Of a stretch of 64,000 nucleotides of DNA, positions 1 through 9,705 are shown one piece after another. Within the stretch, counting starts at the first letter, position 1, and each line of letters begins with the position of its first letter. The DNA lies in assembly GCF_007035645.1 (NCBI RefSeq), contig NZ_AP019633.1, positions 66,976 to 130,975 on the forward strand, read 5' to 3'. This DNA comes from Enterobacter asburiae (lineage in GTDB: Bacteria; Pseudomonadota; Gammaproteobacteria; Enterobacterales; Enterobacteriaceae). The notes beneath the pieces were generated by a model. The model saw nothing but the letters and a program-made list of their open reading frames with translations, did no database searches and was not told the DNA's origin. A program made the position numbers and the translations under genes.

Positions 1-1
1 G

Positions 2-790
2 GAGAGGGTTATTCAGGAGAACGAGCGCGCAGCTGCAGCTGCAGGTCTGACGTTCCCAACCGGTGATGAAGTGCTGGAGAAGGGGAGCGAGACATCCTCT
101 GCAGATGACGGTCCTGCTCCGGTTTCGTCTGCAGGGGCATCCGGTTCGCCGGCAACATCGGCCGTCGAAAAAGTGGCGCGTACTCCGGCGGAAGAAAATA
201 AACCTTCGCGCAGCGCTGCACCTGAACGGAAGCCAGTACCAGCCAGGGAGCCCGTCACATCGCGAACAGCGCCTGTGGTTACGCAAGTCGTAACTGAAAA
301 TCACAGCACGGTGACAGACACTGTCACCGAAGACAAAAAAGACAACGTCGTTTCACTTCGATCTTCTCCTCCTTCAGTAACTCGTCAAAAAGAGACTGCG
401 CCCCTCAAACCGGAAATACCTGCAGCACTGCAAAAAATCCGCAGCAGAACCCAGCTGGATGCTCCCTCCGAGCCAGCTGCAGTCGGCGCACTGGGGATGC
501 TGAAACGGCGGCTCAATACCGGAGCCACCTCAGGCGGAGGCGAAGATCAGGCCAGCGAGAATGCGGGCGAATCAATGAACCTGGATATGAAGGTGACGGC
601 ACTGCCTGACGGCGGCCTGAGTCTGACGACGGCAGGGAAGTCAGTGACACCGCAGACCCAGGATGAAGCCCACAGCACCCACCGTCAGCTGGCGCAGGAA
701 GAAGAGAACATTTTACTTCACCGTCACGCGGACGACCCGGGTTACGACGAAAACGACCATCACTATTACGAGAGAGAGCATGACCTATGA
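2..790 (+). CDS. traD: TraD coupling protein, C-terminal part (partial)
   Basis: The frame is open from the window edge to a stop at 788-790, so this is the end of a longer gene. The visible 262 residues are low-complexity, rich in Pro, Ser, Ala, Glu and Gln, with no catalytic motif; F-type TraD proteins carry such a hydrophilic tail after the ATPase domain, ending in a segment that contacts the relaxosome. Its stop overlaps the traI start (ATGA at 787-790), the traD-traI order of F-like transfer regions, which implies translational coupling. Family knowledge: TraD is the inner-membrane ATPase linking relaxosome to the mating pore. The assignment rests on position and composition because the Walker motifs lie outside the window. 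Confidence 0.8.
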   Translation, partial: ERVIQENERAAAAAGLTFPTGDEVLEKGSETSSADDGPAPVSSAGASGSPATSAVEKVARTPAEENKPSRSAAPERKPVPAREPVTSRTAPVVTQVVTENHSTVTDTVTEDKKDNVVSLRSSPPSVTRQKETAPLKPEIPAALQKIRSRTQLDAPSEPAAVGALGMLKRRLNTGATSGGGEDQASENAGESMNLDMKVTALPDGGLSLTTAGKSVTPQTQDEAHSTHRQLAQEEENILLHRHADDPGYDENDHHYYEREHDL

Positions 791-3700
791 TGTCTGTCGC
801 CCCAGTAGCGTCAGCCGGTGAGGCTGCAGGCTACTACAGCAATTCCGATAACTACTATTTTCTGGGGAGCCTGCAGAGTCTCTGGATGGGGGAAGGTGCA
901 AAAGATCTGGGTCTTGAGGGCAATGTTCGTGGCGATGATCTGACGGCCGTGCTCGAGGGCCGCCTGCCGGACGGCTCACGGCTTGGCAAGGAGGTTAACG
1001 GACAGCACGTCCACCGCCCCGGCCATGACCTGACTTTTTCCGCCCCCAAAAGCGTGTCCATTCTGGCACTCATCGGCAACGATAAAGAAATGGTGGAAGC
1101 ACATAACCATGCCGTCCGCGTGGCGGCCGGCTATGTGGAGAAGCTCATCTCGGCCCGCGACACGAAAGACGGCGTTACGTCCATCGTACACACCGGCAAG
1201 ATGGTGGCGGCCGCCTATACGCATGATACCTCGCGCAATCTTGATCCGCAGCTGCACACCCATCTCCTGATTGCCAACATGACGGAGTATGCGGGCAAAT
1301 GGAAAGCTCTGGCCACGGACTATATCCATAACGCCGGCTTTATCGAAACCGTCATGAAGCACCAGGTCACCCTCGGGAAAATCTATCGCAGCGCGCTGCG
1401 CGAGCGGGTTGAAGCGCTCGGCCATGAAGTGGAAGAAGTAGGCAAGCATGGGATGTGGGAGATCAAGGGCGTTCCGGAAGAAGTCAGGGACGAATATTCA
1501 TCACGGGGCCGGGAAATTCAGGGGGCCGTGGGGGCTGAAGCCACGCTGCGCAGCCGGGATGTGGCCGCCAAAGACACCCGCAGGGCGAAAGTTGACCCTT
1601 CGCGGATGCGCCTGATGGAGCGCTGGCTGGGCCAGATGAAGGAGAAGGGATTTGACCTGAAGGCGTATCAGGAGAGCGTGGTGCCGCGTGATGCAGGTCT
1701 TCGTGAGACCGCGCCTCAGCCGGAGCGAGGTCACCAGGCTAAGCCGGCTCCAGCCGGGCCTGAACAGGCTTCTCTGCAGACGTCGTCCACGGCAGAAAAG
1801 AGCGTCGACACACCTGCTCAACCCGCAGAACAGGAGAGCCAGTCCCGTCAGCCAGTACCACAACAGACTGACACGCTGAGTCAGCCGGCACAGACCGGTC
1901 CCGAAAAGACACCGGCGACCAGGAGCTTACCTGCCGCGCAGCTGGACACTGAAATACCCCGCCCGGAACTGACTGAGGCTGTCCGGCTGGCCATCTCGCA
2001 GCTCAGCGACAGTAAAACGCGCTTCACCTTTGGCGAGCTGATGATGACCACCGCTGAGCTGAGTGAACGGCTGCCGGAGATTAAGGATATTCGTGTGGCC
2101 ATTGATGCAGCGCTGAAGGACGGCATGATTGTGCCGCTGGACAGTGAGAAAGGGGTTTTCACCTCCCGTATTCACCTGCTGGATGAACTCTCGATCCAGG
2201 CGCTGAGTCAGGAGCATCTCAAATCCACAAAAGTCGTCAGTTTCACCCGCCCGGCGCAGTACGCGCCGGCGGCGCTTGAAGTTGTGGAGAAGGACGCCCT
2301 GGTGCTGATGAATGCCCCGTCAGGCGTGGCGGGCATCCGTGACCTGACCGCGCAGCTGGCCGGTATTGCCGGCGCGAATGGTCGTGATGTGCAGGTGCTG
2401 GCCAGCTCTGCCGAACGCGCCATTTCGCTGGCAAAATCCGACGATTTGCGTGAACGGATTATCAGCCGGCAGCATGTTCTGAGCGGTGATTTCCACCTTA
2501 AACCCCAGAGCACGCTGATTATAGAAGGGGCAGAGCGTCTGGGGCTAAAGGAGACGCTGGTTCTGCTGGGCGAAGCGCGCGCGCAGGACGCACAGCTGGT
2601 CTTTCTCGACAGTGCCGGACGGCAGGCGAACGGTAACGCCATGTCCGTGCTGGAGTCCGCGGGGGTTGCCCGCTCCCGCCGCACGGAGCCTGCGCCCGGG
2701 CTGGAGGCCGAAGTGGTCAGTATTCCGAACAAACGCGACCGTTACGAGGCGCTGGCCAACCGGTTTGCAGAGCTGAGCGGTGGAACTGATAACGTCACCG
2801 CCGTCGTGGTCGGCAAACGTGAACAGGCGCAGCTGACGGGCCTGGTACGTGAGGCGCTGCAGAACGCAGGGCAGCTGGGGCGTGACGGCGTGGAGATAGA
2901 GGCCCGGCAGCCGGTGTGGCTCGACAGCAAAACGCGCCGCATGCCAGGTTCGTACCGTCCCGGCATGGTGCTTGAAGATCGCACGGACGCAAAAGAGCGT
3001 AAGTCCTATGTGATTGACCGGGTGCATGAGGACACGCGAGTCCTCTCGCTAATCGACGGTGACGGCGTGCTGACCCGGATGAAAATCGGGGATATCAGCG
3101 CTGACTGGCGTCTCTTCAGCCGTGAAACCCTCAGCGTGGCCACCGGCGAAAAACTGCTGTCCGTGGCGGGCGACCGCGAGCACAGCCTGAAGGCCAAAGA
3201 TCGTCTTGAGGTGACCGGGATAAGTGAAAAGGGGATTGAGGTTAAACGGGGGGAAGACACACTGACGCTGCCAAAAGACCAGCCGCTCTATCTGTCACAT
3301 GCTTACGTGACCGCGCCGGGCGGACGGGATAACGACACCGGCGTGGTGCTGGCCGCGCTCAACAGCCGCGACATATCGACCCAGACCATGAACTCGCTGG
3401 CACAGAGTGGCCACCGGGCGGAAGTGTTCACCGCCGAAGTGCAGGACCGGGCTGAAGCCCGGCTGCAGCGCATGAAGACCAATGCCTCTCCCGTGCAGCT
3501 GGTCAGAAACCTGAGCGGTCACCAGGACGTCAGTCAGGCGGTTGATTCACTGCATCACAGCGTCCGGACGGACGCGGGTCTGGCCGTGTGGCGTGCCATT
3601 AACGACCAGCGCACCGTGGTGATCAGCGAGCTTAAGCTGGCGACGGAAGCGCAGAAATATCATCCCGACCTCGAAGCCATCGGGAATGAAATTGGCGCGA

Positions 3701-6210
3701 TGATTAAAAATGGCGAGCTGTTGTCCGTATCCGCAGGGGGAGAGCCGGTACTGGTGTCCCGGTCCACCTGGGAGATGGAGAAAGCCATTCTGCGCGTGGT
3801 GGAGGAAGGGAAAGGTACGCAGCAGCCGTTGCTGGAACAGGTACCGGAGGCCGTGCTGAACGGACTCACCGATGGCCAGAAAAAGGCGACCACCCTGGTG
3901 CTGGGTACCACCGATCAGTTTATCGGGATTCAGGGCTATGCCGGCGTGGGGAAAACCACGCAGCTGAAGGCGGTGATATCTGCACTGGAGACCCTGCCGG
4001 CGGACGTTCGTCCGGTGATGACGGGGCTTGCTCCTACGCACCAGGCGGTGAAAGAAATGAGCGACGTCGGTGTACGGGCGCAGACCATCAAATCCTTTGT
4101 CGTTGAGCATGACCAGGCGACGGCCGCAGGCGGGAAACCTGACTATAAAGGACAGGTGTTTCTTATCGATGAATCATCAATGGCAGGCAACCAGGATACG
4201 GCGGCATTGTTCCAGGCCATTGCCAGCGGCGGCGGACGTGCAGTCTCGATGGGGGATATCGACCAGTTTGAAGCGGTCGACGTGGGCGCGCCGTTTAAGC
4301 TGATGCAGGAGCGAAGCCCGATGGATGTGGCCATCATGAAGGAAATCGTCCGTCAGAAAGACATGCAGCTGCGCGGCGCCGTTCACGACATCATCGATAA
4401 CCGGATCGATGCGGCCCTGCAGCGCATTGAAACCCAGCCGGCTGACCGTGTGGCGCGTAGCGCTTCAGCCGCGCTCCCGGAAAGTGCGATTCAGGAAACG
4501 GAGACGCCTGTTAACGACATCGTGGCGGACTGGAAGGACCGGACGCCGGAGGCGCGGTCCCGTACGCTCATCATTGCGCAGCTGAACGCCGACCGTAAAG
4601 CGATAAATGCCGGCATTCATGCCGCGCTTGCAGCGCGGGGAGAACTGGGGGAGAAGGCCATTAAGGTGCCTGTGCTCGATAAAATCACCCATACGCGCCA
4701 TGAGTTCAACAAAACAGAGGCCTGGGAAGCAGGGATGGTGGTTAAACGCGGTGACCGCTACCAGGATGTGGTGGCTGTTGACCGTAACGGCAGAACGGTG
4801 ACGGTACGTGATGAGGAAGGGAAGATTGCTCTGATTTCACCGAAGGAGCTGATCACCGGTGACGTGCAGCTGTTTCGCCGCAGCGAGATGGAAGTCCGTT
4901 CCGGCGATCTGCTTAAGTTCACGGCGACCGATCGCGAACAGGGGCAGATGGCCAACCAGCGCTATACGGTGGAGTCGGTCAGCGAGGAGGGGAATATCCG
5001 TCTGAAAGGGGAGAACGGTCGCGTCACCATCAATCCGGAGAAGGTCCGGGCGCAGCAGCATATCGACTACGGCTGGGCCGTCACCGGCTACGGCGCACAG
5101 GGGGCCAGCAGTGATTATGTCATTGCGCTTGAGGGCACGAAAGACGGACGTAAGGCACTGGCTTCCCGTCGTGCCTTCTACATTTCAGCCTCACGCGTGA
5201 AAGAGCACGTCCAGATATACACCGACGGGAAAGCGGACTGGGTTAAGGCGGTAAAAACACCGGAGCGTGATATCAAAACTGCGCACGATGCGCTGGCACC
5301 GGAAACGCAGCGCAAACAGGCGAAAGCCATCTGGGCAATGGGGCAGCCGGTGAATAAAACGGCCATCGGTCGCGCCTGGGTGCGCCATCAGGGCATGCAG
5401 GATGCGTCACTGACGGCAAAAATCATCCCGGCCACCCGGCGCTTTCCTGAACCGGCGCTGGCGCTGCCGGTGTATGACAACAATGGCAGGAGTGCGGGCC
5501 TGGCCCTGGTTTCCCTGGTTTCCAGCCCGGAAGGACGGATGGCTCAGGGGGAGACACGAATGGTCATGACAGAGCGTGCCCGTGGCGCCGTGCTGCAGCG
5601 GAGTCAGTCCGGAAACACGATTGTGGCCAGCGACCTGACGGCTGCACTCGATGCAGTACGAAATCATCCAAAGGACGGCGTGGTCTGGCAGACCGGTGAT
5701 GAACCGCCTTCAGCATGGCTGCTTAAGGTAAGCGGTGGGACAAAACAGGATGTGTCGCCGGGTATTGTCTCCACGCTGACGGACGAACAGAACGTACAGC
5801 AGCTGCGCGAGCAAATGCTGGCAGACCAGGTTCGCAATGAAGAAGCCGGACGAAGCAGGCAGCCGGAGTCGTTGCTGGCGGAAGTTCCACAGGAAGAGGT
5901 GATCAGACTGAAACCGGAAGACATTAACCCGCGTAAACCGGAACCACTCAACCCGGATGCGGATGTGATCGCCAGGGTCAGAGGTGAGGAAAACACCGAT
6001 GGACAGGAAATAAAAGCCGCTGCAGGCGTCAGAAGCGAGCTGGAAGGTGCTGACAAGACCGCTGGTGAACAGTCGCGGGCATCGCGTGTGATTGCAGATC
6101 TGGCAAACGCTGAACGAGACATGCTCAGGGCGGCAGAAAATACTGAACGCGGCCGCATGCCGGAGCGTGAAGAACAGACCCTCACTCGAACCATTCAGAA
6201 AGAACGTTAA
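787..6210 (+). CDS. traI: TraI relaxase/DNA helicase, F-type, complete
   Basis: This 1807-residue protein nicks oriT and unwinds the transferred strand during conjugation. The N-terminal relaxase has paired tyrosines at residues 16, 17, 23 and 24, exactly as in F TraI, followed by the segment DLTFSAPKSVS and the metal-binding histidine cluster in DPQLHTH. The middle region (about 440-1000) resembles the inactive helicase/ssDNA-binding part of F TraI. The C-terminal SF1 helicase has Walker A GYAGVGKTT at about residue 1050, Walker B LIDESS at about 1126-1131, and a later GYGAQGASS motif. A Pro/Gln-rich insert at about 305-395 separates relaxase and next domain. Length is close to F TraI. The ATG overlaps the traD stop. 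The gene appears intact, so self-transfer is possible if the rest of tra is present. Confidence 0.96.
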   Translation: MMSVAPVASAGEAAGYYSNSDNYYFLGSLQSLWMGEGAKDLGLEGNVRGDDLTAVLEGRLPDGSRLGKEVNGQHVHRPGHDLTFSAPKSVSILALIGNDKEMVEAHNHAVRVAAGYVEKLISARDTKDGVTSIVHTGKMVAAAYTHDTSRNLDPQLHTHLLIANMTEYAGKWKALATDYIHNAGFIETVMKHQVTLGKIYRSALRERVEALGHEVEEVGKHGMWEIKGVPEEVRDEYSSRGREIQGAVGAEATLRSRDVAAKDTRRAKVDPSRMRLMERWLGQMKEKGFDLKAYQESVVPRDAGLRETAPQPERGHQAKPAPAGPEQASLQTSSTAEKSVDTPAQPAEQESQSRQPVPQQTDTLSQPAQTGPEKTPATRSLPAAQLDTEIPRPELTEAVRLAISQLSDSKTRFTFGELMMTTAELSERLPEIKDIRVAIDAALKDGMIVPLDSEKGVFTSRIHLLDELSIQALSQEHLKSTKVVSFTRPAQYAPAALEVVEKDALVLMNAPSGVAGIRDLTAQLAGIAGANGRDVQVLASSAERAISLAKSDDLRERIISRQHVLSGDFHLKPQSTLIIEGAERLGLKETLVLLGEARAQDAQLVFLDSAGRQANGNAMSVLESAGVARSRRTEPAPGLEAEVVSIPNKRDRYEALANRFAELSGGTDNVTAVVVGKREQAQLTGLVREALQNAGQLGRDGVEIEARQPVWLDSKTRRMPGSYRPGMVLEDRTDAKERKSYVIDRVHEDTRVLSLIDGDGVLTRMKIGDISADWRLFSRETLSVATGEKLLSVAGDREHSLKAKDRLEVTGISEKGIEVKRGEDTLTLPKDQPLYLSHAYVTAPGGRDNDTGVVLAALNSRDISTQTMNSLAQSGHRAEVFTAEVQDRAEARLQRMKTNASPVQLVRNLSGHQDVSQAVDSLHHSVRTDAGLAVWRAINDQRTVVISELKLATEAQKYHPDLEAIGNEIGAMIKNGELLSVSAGGEPVLVSRSTWEMEKAILRVVEEGKGTQQPLLEQVPEAVLNGLTDGQKKATTLVLGTTDQFIGIQGYAGVGKTTQLKAVISALETLPADVRPVMTGLAPTHQAVKEMSDVGVRAQTIKSFVVEHDQATAAGGKPDYKGQVFLIDESSMAGNQDTAALFQAIASGGGRAVSMGDIDQFEAVDVGAPFKLMQERSPMDVAIMKEIVRQKDMQLRGAVHDIIDNRIDAALQRIETQPADRVARSASAALPESAIQETETPVNDIVADWKDRTPEARSRTLIIAQLNADRKAINAGIHAALAARGELGEKAIKVPVLDKITHTRHEFNKTEAWEAGMVVKRGDRYQDVVAVDRNGRTVTVRDEEGKIALISPKELITGDVQLFRRSEMEVRSGDLLKFTATDREQGQMANQRYTVESVSEEGNIRLKGENGRVTINPEKVRAQQHIDYGWAVTGYGAQGASSDYVIALEGTKDGRKALASRRAFYISASRVKEHVQIYTDGKADWVKAVKTPERDIKTAHDALAPETQRKQAKAIWAMGQPVNKTAIGRAWVRHQGMQDASLTAKIIPATRRFPEPALALPVYDNNGRSAGLALVSLVSSPEGRMAQGETRMVMTERARGAVLQRSQSGNTIVASDLTAALDAVRNHPKDGVVWQTGDEPPSAWLLKVSGGTKQDVSPGIVSTLTDEQNVQQLREQMLADQVRNEEAGRSRQPESLLAEVPQEEVIRLKPEDINPRKPEPLNPDADVIARVRGEENTDGQEIKAAAGVRSELEGADKTAGEQSRASRVIADLANAERDMLRAAENTERGRMPEREEQTLTRTIQKER

Positions 6211-6238
6211 TCCCCCTTTTAATCATGAGAATCAGGCT

Positions 6239-7024
6239 ATGAAAGCAAACAAATTAGCAGCATTAATAGTTACAACATACATTGGCTTTATTTCAATGGC
6301 ACACGCTTCGGCCCCTCAGCCCTTATTCAGCCCGGAGCAGGAGGCACGTATCGGCGAAATCGCTGCTGACTACCTGGTGTCGCACCCGGAGATACTGGTG
6401 ACGGTCAGTCGTAAGCTGCAGGAACAGCAGGAGACACGTAAGCAGAAGATGTTTGCACTCAGCGTGATGGAGAATCAGGCGAACCTTCTGCATGATCCGG
6501 ACACCCCGGCTTACGGGCCTGATAATGCAAAGGTCGCTGTGATTGAATTCTTTGATTACCAGTGCGTGTTCTGCAGCCGCTTCGCGCCGGAGCTGGAGAA
6601 GGTCATGAAAGCGCAGCCGGACGTCCGCTACCTCTTTAAGGAGTGGCCAATATTTGGTGGACGCTGGGAAGCTTCACTTCAGGCTGCGCAGCAGGGGCTG
6701 ACGGTCTGGCAAAAGAAAGGGCCGCAGGCCTATGTCACCTATCACAATGCCATCTACGCCACCGGCCATAATGAAGGCAAACTGACGGCGGAGGATATTC
6801 ACGGAGCAGCGTCAAAGGCGGGACTGACCACCCCAGCTCCTGGCGACCATACCGCATCCCTTGAGAAAAACAGTAACCTGGCTGAGGCGCTGGGACTCAC
6901 CGGAACGCCGGGGATCATCGTCATGCCCGTTAGCGGAGCGACTCCTGACACCATCACGGTTTTCCCGGAAGCTGTAACCGCTGTAAGACTCCAGGCTGCA
7001 ATCCAGAAAGCCACGGCCAGATAG
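6239..7024 (+). CDS. DsbA-family thioredoxin-fold protein, secreted
   Basis: A 261-residue protein with a typical signal peptide (about residues 1-22, ending in AHA-SA) and a thioredoxin-like domain with the active-site motif CVFC in FFDYQCVFCSRFAPELE. A cis-Pro loop is seen near GLTGTPGIIV. These features fit a periplasmic DsbA/DsbG-like disulfide oxidoreductase of the type in which a helical N-terminal segment precedes the fold. The start at 6239 was chosen because it gives the signal peptide; a TTG start at 6092 would lie inside traI. It begins 28 bases after traI, where F carries traX, so it is probably the last gene of the tra operon and may fold disulfide-containing transfer proteins such as pilus-assembly factors (inference). 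Confidence 0.85.
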   Translation: MKANKLAALIVTTYIGFISMAHASAPQPLFSPEQEARIGEIAADYLVSHPEILVTVSRKLQEQQETRKQKMFALSVMENQANLLHDPDTPAYGPDNAKVAVIEFFDYQCVFCSRFAPELEKVMKAQPDVRYLFKEWPIFGGRWEASLQAAQQGLTVWQKKGPQAYVTYHNAIYATGHNEGKLTAEDIHGAASKAGLTTPAPGDHTASLEKNSNLAEALGLTGTPGIIVMPVSGATPDTITVFPEAVTAVRLQAAIQKATAR

Positions 7025-7124
7025 AGGATTTCAATTTCCTGTTTGCTGTGCCAGCAACATATGCAACCAACTTTTTTTCGCATATAGTTAAGTTCAGTAG
7101 TAAAATGCAGCGCCTCGTCGAGAG

Positions 7125-7673
7125 ATGATGATTATGGAGCCCGTCGTGAAATTTAAAATCCAGCACTTGCAGGCCGCAGTGGCACTGGTTCTTGCCAGTT
7201 TCCAGCCGCAACCCAAAGCGGTTGCGTGTCAGCCTACGATTGTTGAACGGGTTTACGAAATGGGCTCCAGAGTCAACAAAACCGATATCAGCGAGCTCAC
7301 TGTTGCTCTCAATGACGTAGCTGAAGAATTACGCTCAAGTCGCATCGAGCTGGCCCGGTATGCAGACAGCGATTTCTCCGGCGCTATCAAAGTCGCCAGC
7401 GACATCAGAAATCATACTATCCATGTCGCAGGTATCGCAGAGTCCTTTGTTCTGATGCTGCCGGAAAAAAACATCGTTCAGTCGTATGACAGGAATTCTG
7501 TTGAGTTTGCATTCTTTAAGGCCATTAAAATGGTCAGTCTTGCGACCAAAAACTACCTTAGTCTGATTGATCAAATCACACGAACGACAGAAGTGCGTGA
7601 CTCTGGAATCAACCTCTCGGCCATGAATCACCTGCTGGATTCAGGCAACAGAGCTGCGGCTAAATGGCGTTAA
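7125..7673 (+). CDS. unknown protein, upstream partner of a YafO-like toxin
   Basis: A 182-residue protein that I do not recognise. The first 35 residues contain a hydrophobic stretch (AAVALVLASF) that could be a signal peptide or simply a buried helix; the rest is predicted mainly helical by its residue pattern. It overlaps the next gene by 10 bases (7664-7673), so the two are likely translated together. In the yafNO operon the YafN antitoxin of about 97 residues precedes YafO, but this protein shows no Phd-type YafN features and is nearly twice as long. It could be a noncanonical antitoxin, or an unrelated gene. Start could be any of the clustered ATGs at 7125, 7128 or 7134. Confidence 0.55.
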   Translation: MMIMEPVVKFKIQHLQAAVALVLASFQPQPKAVACQPTIVERVYEMGSRVNKTDISELTVALNDVAEELRSSRIELARYADSDFSGAIKVASDIRNHTIHVAGIAESFVLMLPEKNIVQSYDRNSVEFAFFKAIKMVSLATKNYLSLIDQITRTTEVRDSGINLSAMNHLLDSGNRAAAKWR

Positions 7674-8080
7674 CGGCTGAGTATAGTCATCTCACGTGGG
7701 ATACTTTTTTCCAGCCCACGTTTGCCGTTTACCCTGAGCTGGAGAGCCAGTTACAAGCAGAGTTCATTACGTATAAATCAACTGGCGCACCATCAAATCT
7801 TCTTGGAAGGGACGCCCCTTTTGATTTCCCGCCATTCGCTGTCAATGCTAACGTCCTGCATATTCACGTTAATCTGCATTTCCAGCTCACTTGGAGTGCC
7901 AGACAAGAGAACTACAACCGTACCTCAGATCACTATCTCATTTACACAGAACACATGTGGGATAGCGGCCGCTTTCTGCTGATGGGGCTGATAACACCGG
8001 CTCATGAACGTATGCCGGCGAGAGATACCCGGTTACTCAGCTACTTTTCTGAAGTTGCAGAAGATTTTCACGCTTCATAA
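7664..8080 (+). CDS. YafO-like ribosome-dependent mRNA interferase (putative toxin)
   Basis: A 138-residue protein that aligns by eye with E. coli YafO: the run LQAEFITYKSTGAPSNLLGRD matches the YafO pattern of an F-I-S-Y-K segment followed by G-R-D and a basic/aromatic core, then a histidine-containing strand (VLHIHV), R-T-S-D-H, a strand (LLMGLITP), and the end ARDTRLLSYFSEVAEDF, matching the YafO end with ARD and a closing helix. Known YafO cleaves mRNA on the ribosome. Its gene overlaps the 3' end of the preceding gene, as expected of a toxin cotranscribed behind an antitoxin. Placement between tra genes and an integrase fits a plasmid-addiction role. Activity is inferred from family. Confidence 0.65.
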   Translation: MALTAEYSHLTWDTFFQPTFAVYPELESQLQAEFITYKSTGAPSNLLGRDAPFDFPPFAVNANVLHIHVNLHFQLTWSARQENYNRTSDHYLIYTEHMWDSGRFLLMGLITPAHERMPARDTRLLSYFSEVAEDFHAS

Positions 8081-8292
8081 CCTTCAAAATCACATATGGT
8101 ACCCGGCGAAAGAACGAAAAGGACCGGCCATCCCGCATATCCAAACCACCCCGGTTCAGAAGGGGAAGCAGGATAGCCAGCAGACCTACTTTAACGGAAG
8201 TTCCACTGTGACACCATTTCAGAAAATTGCGCAGTATGCGAGCATCCACGCTAACTATCTTGTTAACTTGGTATCTTAATATGTTGTTAAGT

Positions 8293-9282
8293 TCATATCA
8301 GATCCAGACGGTCGCGCGCCGTACGCAGGCGCGCCTCTCCACGGCGATCGTACTGCTGGGTGGTGGTGACGCTGGCATGCCCCATCGCATCCTTAACCGT
8401 GATTAAATCCTCGCCGTTATCCAGCATGGCCGTAGCAAAGGTTCGACGCAGGTCGTGCGGCGCACATTTCCCTATCCCGGCCTGACGCTGGCGCACCTGC
8501 AGGACATGGTATACCGCCTGGTCGGTCAGTCGGTCGCTCGTCAGGGTGTCAAACCGGCGAATGCGGGTGAACAGCGGCCCGTCTTTTTCCCCCCGAACCT
8601 CATCGATCCACATTCTGAGCCGCTGCCAGGTGCCGGCCGGCATGTAGGCGAGGCGCTCCTTGTTGCCCTTGCCCAGTACCCGGAGTGCCCGCTCATCTGT
8701 GACAATGTCACTTAAATCAAGCCCTACGGCCTCCGAGCGTCGCAGGCCGCAGCCAAGAATAACACCCAGCATCGCAGCATCACGCACCCCGATGCTGGAG
8801 TCATCGGCCTCGCAGACACCGAACAGCGACAGGATCTCCTCCGGCGGTAGGGCCCGGCCGCGCGGGAGACGGCTGCCGCGCAGATTACGCACCGCCCGGA
8901 TGTGCTGGAAGCTTTCGACGTCCATCAGCTTCAGCATCCAGGCTTCCTTCGCCACGCCCTTGAGCGCCGATAGGTAGGTGTTAACGGTGGCCGTGGCCCG
9001 GCCGGTGTCGCGCAGCAGCTCGGTCACGGCCATCACGTGATGGCGCCGCAGGCAGCCCCAGCTGCAAGCATCCATGGTGGCGGCGCCGAGCATGCCGGCG
9101 ACAATCCTGAGGAAAGAGGCCATGGTCTGCCGGCTGCGGGGGGAGTTCAGGGAAAGCAGGTAGGCCCGGGCGGGACTGACCGGAGCATCACCGCCTGACA
9201 GCGCAGGCAGGAAATCCTCATCTGAGGGAATACCCACCGGCGACGGGATCAGCTCTGGTTCATCGTCAGGCATCAGTGTCAT
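8293..9282 (-). CDS. tyrosine recombinase/integrase
   Basis: A 329-residue site-specific recombinase. The C-terminal catalytic domain shows the full set of family residues: Arg in GCGLRRSEAVGLD, Lys in LGKGNKERL, His-x-x-Arg in PHDLRRTFA, His in MGHASVTTTQQY and the nucleophilic Tyr of QQYDRRG. The N-terminal part is a core-binding domain (about 50-140). The start at 9282 is favoured by a GGAG sequence just upstream; the frame continues open to 9411 without a good ribosome-binding site. The protein is oriented against the preceding genes. It may resolve plasmid multimers or act for a mobile unit; no attachment sites were identified. High-GC coding contrasts with the AT-rich sequence immediately upstream. 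Confidence 0.9.
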   Translation of the reverse strand: MTLMPDDEPELIPSPVGIPSDEDFLPALSGGDAPVSPARAYLLSLNSPRSRQTMASFLRIVAGMLGAATMDACSWGCLRRHHVMAVTELLRDTGRATATVNTYLSALKGVAKEAWMLKLMDVESFQHIRAVRNLRGSRLPRGRALPPEEILSLFGVCEADDSSIGVRDAAMLGVILGCGLRRSEAVGLDLSDIVTDERALRVLGKGNKERLAYMPAGTWQRLRMWIDEVRGEKDGPLFTRIRRFDTLTSDRLTDQAVYHVLQVRQRQAGIGKCAPHDLRRTFATAMLDNGEDLITVKDAMGHASVTTTQQYDRRGEARLRTARDRLDLI

Positions 9283-9705
9283 CCAGTGCTCCGTCCGGGC
9301 CGGAAAGCGTCCGGCGCGCTGCGTGAAAAATCGGGGAAAAGTATACGCCAAAGCGTACCGCAGAGAGTCTACTTTTTCAAAGGTACATTTTAATAAGTAA
9401 ATAATCGGCAAAAGATAACGTACTTTTTACTCATCTAACCAACGAGAGGTAAAAGGTGTAACAACAAAGCGAACATTACAAAATAGCTATAAACGCGCCA
9501 CGTGATGTGACTTTCCAGAATAACTACATATCGATTGAGCAGTTTAGATTGAATCTAGCATCTTTATTCATAAAAAGAACACCCCTGTATAAACTTATGA
9601 AAAAACATCAACTCGATATGGGAAGTATTATAGACATAACTGTGAAATCTGAACTACTATGATCAGTGACATCATATTTTTAACAATCCTGAAAAGGTAA
9701 ACATC
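9283..9705. other. intergenic region, start of AT-rich segment
   Basis: Upstream of the integrase start (9282) the sequence becomes clearly AT-rich from about 9410. No gene, RNA or IS end was recognised here. It presumably holds the promoters for the leftward integrase and the rightward gene at 9706. Confidence 0.4.

Noticed and set aside
6092..6238. TTG-started N-terminal extension of the DsbA-like gene
   Set aside because: It overlaps traI and removes the signal peptide from the N-terminus; the ATG at 6239 is preferred.
8293..9282. Integron integrase
   Set aside because: No attI or gene cassettes next to it and no IntI-specific insert seen; a general tyrosine recombinase is the safer call.
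9283..9411. N-terminal extension of the tyrosine recombinase to 9411
   Set aside because: No good ribosome-binding site there, while GGAG is just upstream of the ATG at 9282.
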